DNA of 8,080 nt from assembly GCA_934661715.1 (NCBI GenBank), contig CAKUJL010000058.1:1-8080 (forward strand). Direction: 5' to 3'. Position numbers and translations under genes: made by a program. Origin of the DNA: an uncultured Oscillospiraceae bacterium. GTDB lineage: Bacteria; Bacillota; Clostridia; Oscillospirales; Oscillospiraceae. How positions within the stretch are numbered: position 1 is the first letter of the stretch; every line of letters starts with the position of its first letter. Below the pieces are notes generated by a model. It was not told where the DNA came from, ran no database searches, and saw nothing but the letters and a program-made list of their open reading frames with translations. This document shows, in pieces, positions 1 through 7,500 of this stretch.

Positions 1-22
1 CAAGAATCTTGAAAATGAACAT
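1..22 (-). CDS. 5' end of a leftward gene, cut by the window edge (only MFIFKIL visible)
   Basis: On the minus strand an ATG at 22-20 is followed by Phe-Ile-Phe-Lys-Ile-Leu, and then the window ends. A clean GGAGG (31-35) sits 8 nt upstream, which is ideal spacing and the main support for a real start. The hydrophobic opening would suit a signal sequence, a membrane segment or a small phage membrane protein, but seven residues cannot identify a family. The gene is divergent from the zinc-ribbon gene across the AT-rich gap. If the ATG is real, it heads a leftward transcription unit distinct from the giant leftward gene, because the terminator at 1475-1504 lies between them. Confidence 0.45.
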
Positions 23-30
23 GGCTTGTA

Positions 31-35
31 CCTCC
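31..35 (-). promoter_or_regulatory. Shine-Dalgarno for the leftward gene starting at 22
   Basis: On the minus strand the sequence reads TTTGGAGGTACAAGCC and then ATG. GGAGG is a near-perfect anti-16S match with 8 nt to the start codon. It is the deciding evidence for a gene too short in this window to show as an open frame. A possible -10 box TAAAAT with an upstream TG lies at 45-52 on the minus strand, but no convincing -35 accompanies it. Confidence 0.5.
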
Positions 36-295
36 AAAGTGTTGATTTTACAGGATTTTTCCTTTATATGTATATTAAAACTTGGTTACGCCAACTGCCG
101 AATTTCTGCGCAATCCTTACATTTTTTGTCCAAATAGTGCCGTTTTTTGCTGTTTTAATCATTTCTCCGAATTTAGCATTATTGACGGTTTTGGTACGTT
201 AGTAACAAATTGCACGTATCTCTGAGTTGGTCGATGGCTTAATTATATTGCATAGTCTTTGAAAAGAAAAGAAAAACTTTACGCATTCGCTCGAT

Positions 296-324
296 TTGAC
301 AAACCGCAAAAATTCCTATATGGT
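296..324 (+). promoter_or_regulatory. Sigma-70/sigma-A type promoter for the zinc-ribbon gene
   Basis: A perfect -35 hexamer TTGACA (296-301) is followed, after exactly 17 nt, by TATGGT (319-324), which matches 4 of 6 positions of TATAAT. The alternative TATATG at 317-322 would have a 15-nt spacer. Transcription would start near 331, giving a leader of about 40 nt before the GTG at 370. The -35 match, the ideal spacer and the position just ahead of the gene support a dedicated promoter. The weak -10 suggests moderate strength or regulation. Confidence 0.55.
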
Positions 325-357
325 GTCCCTATGCTCCCGCCGAAATAAAAAACGAAA

Positions 358-362
358 GAGGG
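358..362 (+). promoter_or_regulatory. Ribosome binding site that fixes the GTG start at 370
   Basis: GAGGG at 358-362 lies 7 nt before GTG 370-372. An in-frame TAA at 346-348 rules out any earlier start. The first internal methionine codon (residue 47) falls inside the second zinc ribbon, so GTG 370 is the only sensible start. Confidence 0.7.
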
Positions 363-369
363 AATCTTT

Positions 370-1467
370 GTGAAAGTCAAGCGCTACCACGAATGCCCCG
401 AGTGCCACAGAATTTCTCCGTACTTCCAGACGAAGTGCGACTGCGGCTATTGTTTTTCCGACGCGCCAGATGAGCGTCAATTCAAGACTTGTCCGTCCTG
501 CGGCCTGATGGTCCCCGCGAGCCAGCTTGTGTGTGACTGTGGGAAGTTTCTCCCGTTCTGCAAGGATTCTATCACTGACGCCGACATCGAGCTTGCCTAT
601 GATATCGGCCGACGCATGGGCATCGCGCAAGAACGTTCCCGCAATGATCGAGAATGGAGCGACTTCTTCACCCGCGCCGGTCTCAAAAACTCCATCACCG
701 GCGAGCCAATTTCCAGCCGCAGCGATTTTACCAAGTGGGAATCTGATTATAACCGGGCGGTCAAGGCTTACGAGGCCGAACGGCGGCAAAATGAACCGCA
801 GCCCGAGCCGCCCCGTGAAAACACGCCTCCCCCTCCGCCGCCTCCTGTTTCAAACTCGGAGCAGCCTAAGCCCTCGGCGGATAGCGGCGCAGCGTCTTAT
901 GTTGATGGCCTAAAATCCAACTACAAGAAGAAAGTGTCCAAAGCAAAAGCACTTTCGGCGCTCAAGATCGTCTCTGCGGTCATCCTTTGTACGCTGGTCT
1001 TTTATTTCCTGTTTGATGACTTTATCACCGATCCCGTGAAGCCCACCGAAACTTTGACGCCCGTTTCCTTTGTGAACGGCGGCATGGTTGAATACCCGTC
1101 CGGCGAACGGCTCGCCCCTCTCACGGTGAAAACCGGCAGCACTGACAGCTACCTCGTCGTTCTCAAACCTTTTGACGACGTTGCTAAAGCCAACGGCCAA
1201 ATGGCGTTCCTGATCTCAGCGGGCAAGAGCGTCGACACCGATGTCCCTCTCGGCGAATATGAGATATATTATGCTTGCGGTCCTCAATGGTATGGGCTGT
1301 CCGCAAAGTTCGGCAAAGAGACGGAATTCTATAAATGTTCCGGCACTTTTGAATTTTCCGTCGACAGCGAAGGCTATAACGGCTGGACGCTCACTCTGTA
1401 CACGGTAGCGTCCGGCAACATGCATACTTCGTCTGTTTCCGAGGGGAAATTCCCCGACATTGGATGA
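370..1467 (+). CDS. Double zinc-ribbon, single-pass membrane protein with an extracytoplasmic C-terminal domain
   Basis: This 365-residue protein of unknown function begins with two tandem zinc ribbons of the same pattern, CxxC-x10-CxC: Cys 9, 12, 23, 25 and Cys 41, 44, 55, 57, exactly 32 residues apart. Residues about 66-140 look helical and charged. They are followed by a proline-rich linker (about 143-168, with seven consecutive prolines at 153-159) and a Lys-rich stretch (182-193). A single membrane helix spans about 195-215. The positive charge before it predicts N-terminus in, C-terminus out. The last 150 residues are rich in beta-type residues (motifs YEIYYACG, WYG, YNGWTLTLY) and, from memory, resemble C-terminal domains of uncharacterised Firmicute zinc-ribbon membrane proteins. 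There is no enzyme motif. The gene has its own promoter, opposes the giant gene, ends 7 nt before the terminator stem and looks less GC-rich, which suits a cargo gene. A zinc-dependent sensor or membrane-anchored scaffold is possible but unproven. Confidence 0.88.
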   Translation: MKVKRYHECPECHRISPYFQTKCDCGYCFSDAPDERQFKTCPSCGLMVPASQLVCDCGKFLPFCKDSITDADIELAYDIGRRMGIAQERSRNDREWSDFFTRAGLKNSITGEPISSRSDFTKWESDYNRAVKAYEAERRQNEPQPEPPRENTPPPPPPPVSNSEQPKPSADSGAASYVDGLKSNYKKKVSKAKALSALKIVSAVILCTLVFYFLFDDFITDPVKPTETLTPVSFVNGGMVEYPSGERLAPLTVKTGSTDSYLVVLKPFDDVAKANGQMAFLISAGKSVDTDVPLGEYEIYYACGPQWYGLSAKFGKETEFYKCSGTFEFSVDSEGYNGWTLTLYTVASGNMHTSSVSEGKFPDIG

Positions 1468-1474
1468 TAAAGCA

Positions 1475-1504
1475 AACACCCCGAGCCTCCCAGCTCGGGG
1501 TGTT
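1475..1504. terminator. Bidirectional intrinsic terminator between convergent genes
   Basis: AACACCCCGAGC (1475-1486) and GCTCGGGGTGTT (1493-1504) form a perfect 12-bp stem around the 6-nt loop CTCCCA. On the plus strand the stem is followed by TCTTGTTCT-type T-rich sequence. On the minus strand it is followed by TGCTTTATC. The stop codon of the plus gene (1465-1467) is 7 nt away on one side and that of the minus gene (1514-1516) is 9 nt away on the other. Neither T-run is pure, so termination may be more efficient in one direction, but a shared role is the simplest reading. Confidence 0.85.
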
Positions 1505-1513
1505 CTCTTGTTC

Positions 1514-4500
1514 TCAGCTATTCCACGGTGCTTTTCCGATGTCCTTCTCGCTGTACCCCGCGTCGAGATACAGCCAGTCCTTTTGTTTCTTGCTCAGCTG
1601 CATTTTGTTGATCGCGTCCAGCACCTTCGCCTTCTTGCTGCCGTTGATGGCCTTGCCGTTCTCGTCCTTGTCGGCGGTCAGATCGGCCGTCGTGTCCTTG
1701 TACTTGGCATAGGCCTCGGCGCTGATGCCCTGCTTCTGCGCCTCCTGCGCCGCCGCATAGCTTCTCGACGAGCGGGACAGGTCATCGTGCAGCCGCTCCT
1801 TCTGCTCGTTCGTCAGCTTGAGCTTGCGGACGAGCTCATACTGCGCCGCCTCGCGCTCGCCGTCGGTCAGACTGTCGTCCTTGTCGATCTTGCGCCACTT
1901 CTGGATTGCGTCGTAGACGACCTCGCGGTCCGCGCCCATGTCGACGAGCTCCTGATAGGTCCGCGTCTGCGATGCGCTCAGTCCGCCGTCGTTCGCTGCG
2001 TAGAAGTCGCGCGCCTCGCTCAGCGCGTTTCTGCCGAACAGCATCGCTTGCAGCACGGTCGAAAAATCGGGATTGACCGCGTATTGCAGCCGCTCATTGT
2101 CGCCGCTTCCCTTATACGTGCCGCCGCGTGCCAGCGTCTCCGCGCCCTGTGCCGTCTTCTCAAGCTGCCGCCCGCCGGGGAGCGTGTCGCCTGCAATGCC
2201 CATGAGCTGCCGCATGATCTCGCTGCCGAATCCCTCCGTGTCGCCGGACACGGCGTCCGAAACGGCGCTGCCGATTCCCTTTGCCGTGCCATAGATATCC
2301 GGCATCGGCAACGTCTGGTCGCCCAGGCCTAACAGGCCGGACACGTTGCGCACATACGGAACGTCGTTGCTGACGTTGTAGATCGTGTCCTCGGTCGCCG
2401 CCGCAAGGTTGAATTTGCCGTTGCCCGCGTCCTCGTCCGTACCGAAGAGGCGTTCGCCGGTCATCTTCTGCCACACGTCGTCAACCCACACGCCCAGCTG
2501 CTCGTTGGTGCTCAGTCCGTTGCCGGACGCCAGAAAGCCCGTCAGTAGGCCCAGCACGTCGAACTGCGCCGGTGTGCCGCCGTACAGCTCCTCGTCCACG
2601 CGGTTCAGGATGAACGCGCCGAGCAGCGTGCCGACGATGATGCCCGCCAGCCGCCGCGAGGCTTCCTTCTTGCCCAGCTTCTCCTCCATCTCGCGCAGCC
2701 CCGGCCCGAAGAGATCCTGCGTCACGTGCTCCCAGCTGTTCAGCGCCTCCACCTGGAACAGGTTGACCATCTGCGAAATAAGGTTTTTCGACTGGAACGT
2801 CAGCGGCGCCGTGCCCTTCGAGCGTGAGCCCATCATGTCGCGGCCCCAGCGGTCCGCCGCGCGCAGCGCGTCTTTCTCGCTCTTGCCCTCGGCGAGCTCC
2901 TTGCGGTACTTGCCGCGTACCGCGATCGAGCTGACGAGGTAGTCCATCCGCTCAAGCGGCCAGAACAGCGCCGCCGTGAACTTGTCGCCCTTCGTGCTCG
3001 TCAGGTAGCGAATGCCGCGTTTCTCCGTCAGAAAGTCGCTCCTGTCGGCGAAGTCGCCCTTCGTCTCGCCCTTGATGATGTCGCCGATGGCCTCGGCGAC
3101 GTACTTCGGCCCCAGCTCGCCCGCGATCATCGGCAGCTGTGCCGTCTGGTTCAGCGCCGACGAGAGGTTCCCCGCCACGTTCGCGCGGGCAAACGTGCTT
3201 ACGAGCTTGCGCCCCACGTTCAGTGACATGCGCCCGACCTCGCGCTCCATGCTGCGGTCGTTGAACAGCTGCTTGCCCGCGAGCTTGTTCGCGTAGTCAT
3301 CCAGCCACGTGACAAGATCGCCGTATTTCGTCGTCTGCGTCACGTCATCGAATAGGCTGTCGGTGTACTTCTCCATCGCCTGGTTCATGGCCTGATAGCT
3401 CATTTTTGCGCTGCTGTCGATGATGCCGTTCGTTTTCAGGAACAGCTCTTTCTCCTCCGCCGTCGCGAATTTCAGGTCTTCCGCCTGCTGGATCTGCGCG
3501 CTGATCTCGTCCGGCGCGTACTTCTTGCGGAAGTATTTCGACGCCGCGCGCACCCGCATGATATCGTCCGTGTGGTAAAAGATGTCGCTCAGATAGTCGA
3601 CATACTTCTCGAAACCCTTCTGAATGTCGTATTCCGTGCTCTTGCCGTTTCGGTGCTGGAAGAACGGATTGTATCGCTTGTTCGGCTTGAATTCCTTCGT
3701 CAATCCCGCGATGCTCGCAGGCAGCTTGCCGACCTCGGCGCCCAGATCAACGCCGATGGCCTTGAGCGTTCGCTCAAGTTTGCTGCGCACCTCCTCCGGC
3801 TGGAAGTGCGGCACGTAGCCCTTGATAAAGCCGATGGGCTCGTACCCGTGCGCCACATGGAAGTCGTTGATCGCATCATAGAATTTGTTATAGAGCTCTC
3901 TGTACTTCGCCGCTGCATTCTCGACCTTCACGCGGTCGACCTCGCCGCCGTCGAGCTCCTTCTTCGTCTCGAGCCAGTCTGCGTAGCGCTGCGCCAGCTC
4001 GCGCTCCTCCTTGCCGTGCAGGCCGAACTCCTGCGCCGCGTCTTTCATCTCCGCGCCGTCGAGCAGGTTTTCCGCCGCGTGGATGATCTGCTGCTTGATC
4101 TCGCTCTTGCCGACCATCTCCTCGACAGCCTTGCCCTCGATGGAGAGATGCGCCAGCGCCCGCTCGCGCTGCGTCAGCGCCTCCTCCTTGCCGTCCTTGC
4201 CCTTGAAGGTGCGCACCTCGTCGTGCATTCGGTTGACAAAGCGCTTGCGCTCCTGCTCGTTGACATAGACCGGCTCGAAGATTGCCTCGTTGATCTGCTG
4301 TCCCCTCTTCCCGCCGAAGATCGCGCGCATGCTGCGCTGCGGCGTGCGGTGATACAAGGCGAAGCCGCTCTCCGGCGCGATGCCCTTGCCGCTTTTCTCT
4401 TTGGCGAATTCGCCGTCGAAATGCTCGTCGAAGAGGTCTTTCATCTTCTCTTGCAGCCTGTCGTTGATCTCCGCGCGGCGCTGGCGGATGAAGTCGGTCG

Positions 4501-7500
4501 ACATGGACTTTTCTGCACTGTAATAGTCGGCGAGCTGCATCACCTTACCGCGGTTCATCGTCGCAGGAATGTCCTCTTCGTCATAGACGCCGATTGCGAT
4601 CCCTCGCGCAAAGTTTTGTTCCTTTGTTGTCGCGTCCAGCCGCTTGACAGCCTTTTTCGTCTCGCGCTGAATGATCTTTGCCGCCTGGTCGTTGGCGATG
4701 AGCTGGTCGACGACGCTGTAATCGCCCGCGCTGTTCTCGATCTTCACGCCCAGCTTTTCGAGCGCTTCCGTGCCCTCGAATTCGTCCTTGCCCTTGTCGC
4801 GCAGCCGCTCGGCCTTTTCCGCCGCCTGCTGTGCGCTCCTGCCGGAAAGATAGGCATCCAGATTCGGGAATTCCTGCATGTTCGGCTTCTTGCCGCGCTC
4901 GTCCTTCACGCGCTGCACGGCCTCCTGCACGCTGCGCGGCATCCGCGCCAGCTCCTTGTCCCACTCGCCGCTGTCTTCATCCTCCGCCGAGAAACGCACG
5001 TTCTTGATGCTGTTGATCTTATCAAGGCGGTCTGCATCGTCCCCCGCGCGGTACTCCACGACGTTCATGCCCGCACCGCGCATCTCGCTCAAAAGGTCGC
5101 CCGGCGCATCATCCGGCGCGACAACGGCAAGCGCTTCATCGAAGCCGACGACGCGCTGCGGCTTGGCCTCGAAGTAGCCGACCGGGATCTTCGCGGCAAT
5201 GTCGAATAGCCGCATAATCGACCTCGCATTCCCGTCTTTGATGGCATAGCCGTCCTTTTCAAACGACCGCTTGATCGCCGCCGGAGAATGCTCACCCTTT
5301 GCAGCTTCCGCAAGCACATCTTCCAGGATGTGCCGCTCCTCGTACTCGCTGTCGCTGTGTGCCTTTGTGCTTCGCAGCAGATCGTCCACGACGCGGTCGA
5401 TCTCGATGTCGAGGTCGCGCAGCCGCTTTTCATGTATGTCGTCGCTCTCTGCGCGCAGTCTCTCTTCGTCCGCGTGGATCGCATCGACGCTGTCATACTG
5501 AGGTGCCGACGTTGCGGTGAGCGTCCCGCCGGTCAGACCCCACATGCCCTCGCCGCGGTCACTCGCATTGTTCATCGCGCGCACAATATTTTCCGCCGTA
5601 TAGTCCCAGTGCGTCTCCTTGAACGGCTTTCTGCCGTTTTCCGTGTACGGGTCTTTTCCGTTGTAGATGCCCGGCTTCCCGAGCATCCCGCCCAGCCGCG
5701 GTCTCACCCACTGCTGCACGGTCTTTTCTACGTCACCCCAGCTTCCGCTTGGCGCGATCATGCTGTACATCTTTGCCGACGTGGCCTCTTTGTCGACCTC
5801 GTCGCCGCTCGTACCGTTCTGCTCGATATACGCCTCGGCGTTTCGGATAAATTTTTCAATGCGCCAGTCTTCCAGCCTGTTTTTCTGCACGGCGATGAGC
5901 TTGTCCCGGTTCTCCGCTCTCCGCTCAAGCAGCCGCGCGTTCCGCTTTGCCCAGTCGTCCACGATGACCTCGCGCGCAGCGTTCAGTGCGCTTTCGTCGA
6001 GCCTGTCGCCCGTCTCCATCTCCGCGCAAAGCCGTGCCACTTCCTGCATGCCCACGCGGTCGATATACTGGCGCAGCACGTCGTTGCCCAGGCTGTCGAA
6101 CTTCTTTTTCTTGTAGACGGGTTCGAGCGATTCGCCCTTGCTCTGTAAGTATGCAGCCTGCACGGCCGGGTATTTCGCGAGGCGCTCGGCGATGTCATCA
6201 AGGCTCAATTCGGTCACTTCGTTCACGCCCGCCGCTCCGATAACGCTGCTATTTTGGAACGCGCCGCCCGCGAACTCGCTCGACAGTCTGTCGATCTCGC
6301 GCTCGAGCGCTCTCGCCTTGCTCTGGTCGACCTCGTATTCCACGCGCGCGTTGCTGCGCGTCGGCGTCCAGGCGTCCCCTCCGTAGACCTTGTTCTTGCT
6401 GCTTCTCTGCGGGTCGATGGTCTCGCGCGGGAAGACGGCGGAATACCCGCCATAGTTGGTGTGCCCGTCTTTCGCCTTGACAATGGCAATAGAGGGCGCG
6501 GGCCATGCGCCGATGTCGAGCGTGCGTCGCAGTTTCTCCTCGGTCATGTTGTGCATGGCGACGAGCGTCTTCGTCTCCTCGACCGGCTCATCCAGCGAAA
6601 ACCGCGTCTTTGGCTTGACGTTCCCGCCGTTTTCAGATACACTTTCCGCAGAAGAGGCGGCGCCGCCGGTATCGACGTCCTTTGCGGACGATTCTCCGGT
6701 CTTGAACGGTTCCGTCTCTTCGCCCATGATCTGCCTGCGAATCTCGTCGCCCAGCGTCGGCGACTTGACATTTTCATATACGTCTGATATAGTATCGCCC
6801 GAGCGGTAGTCTTTTGGGCGCTCGGCCTTGTAGCCAAACTCGCCTAAAAAGCTGTCCGCTTTTTTGCTGTCGTAAATGCGGAGCGTCTTGCCTTCTGCAA
6901 TCTGATTTTTAATCCACGCCTGCGGGTCATCCAGCCCGTAGGCGCTTTTTATTCTGTCGACGCTTTCGCCGTCCAGCTCGGTATTTTTCAGCACTCCGAC
7001 AAGCAGCGGCTTTCCGTCACCGTCGATATCCTTTGTCAAAATGCCGATTTTATCGCCCACCTCGAACGACAGTACCGGATCGGACAGGGCTTCCGCGAGC
7101 CTCGTCATTGCTCTTGGCGGAACGTTGTGTTTTTCGGACCTCGATTTTCTAAAATCCTTCTGCGACATGACAAGCGGCTTGCCGTCAAATCCCGCCGCGT
7201 CAAGTGAGCTTGGCGATTCTCCGTAGTAGAATTCATCGTGGGTCGTCATTTCTCCCGCGCGGTATTTCTTCATCTGCTCGCGAATGGTCAAGCCTCGCGT
7301 GTTGTTGATGCTGTAGCTCTCCCCGCCGTCCGCAAACACCGTGTTCTCATCGCCGGTGTCCGGCTTGCGGCCTCTGCGTTCCTCCGCCGTCAGGCTGCGC
7401 CGCGCCGCAGCGTCCCGCGCCTCGATCTCTCCCGCCGTGTCGCGGTAGAGGTCAGTCGGCAGTCTGCCGTCCCTCGCGTTTCTGTCGATGCTGTCGCGCA

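Larger units (their letters stand above)
23..369. other. AT-rich intergenic gap with divergent starts
   Basis: This stretch is strikingly AT-rich against the GC-rich genes to its right, with many runs of T or A. It holds the 5' signals of the leftward gene at its left end and the promoter and ribosome site of the zinc-ribbon gene at its right end. No long open frame was found on either strand. A 32-codon minus-strand frame (64-162) exists but has a badly spaced ribosome site. I see no tRNA, no long inverted repeat and no clear attachment-site repeat; an 8-bp direct repeat CCGAATTT (98-105 and 167-174) is too short to weigh. The composition fits a regulatory gap or a junction between DNA of different origin. 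Confidence 0.6.

Noticed and set aside
64..162. Minus-strand 32-codon frame MIKTAKNGTIW... in the AT-rich gap
   Set aside because: GGAG sits only about 2 nt before the ATG, which is too close. The composition is what AT-rich DNA gives by chance, and I recognise no family. A decayed gene remnant is possible but unsupported.
331..348. Five-codon ATG...TAA frame just before the zinc-ribbon gene (possible leader peptide)
   Set aside because: It has no ribosome site and begins almost at the predicted transcription start. It carries no regulatory codon run.
316..789. Minus-strand open frame antisense to the zinc-ribbon gene
   Set aside because: It is opposite the cysteine motifs of a clearly real gene, and it would have to end within that gene's promoter and ribosome site.
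1460..2332. Plus-strand open frame of 290 codons crossing the terminator
   Set aside because: It starts inside the end of the zinc-ribbon gene, runs through the terminator hairpin and is antisense to the conserved tail of the giant gene. It is Leu/Arg-rich shadow sequence.
3572..5209. Plus-strand open frame of 545 codons antisense to the giant gene
   Set aside because: It is a mirror of a GC-rich coding strand: the composition is dominated by Leu, Arg, Val and Ala with no domain logic, and no ribosome site was seen. The minus-strand frame has recognisable domains over the same stretch.
5288..6148. Plus-strand open frame of 286 codons antisense to the giant gene
   Set aside because: It shows the same antisense shadow composition, and it overlaps the well-supported unknown domain on the minus strand.
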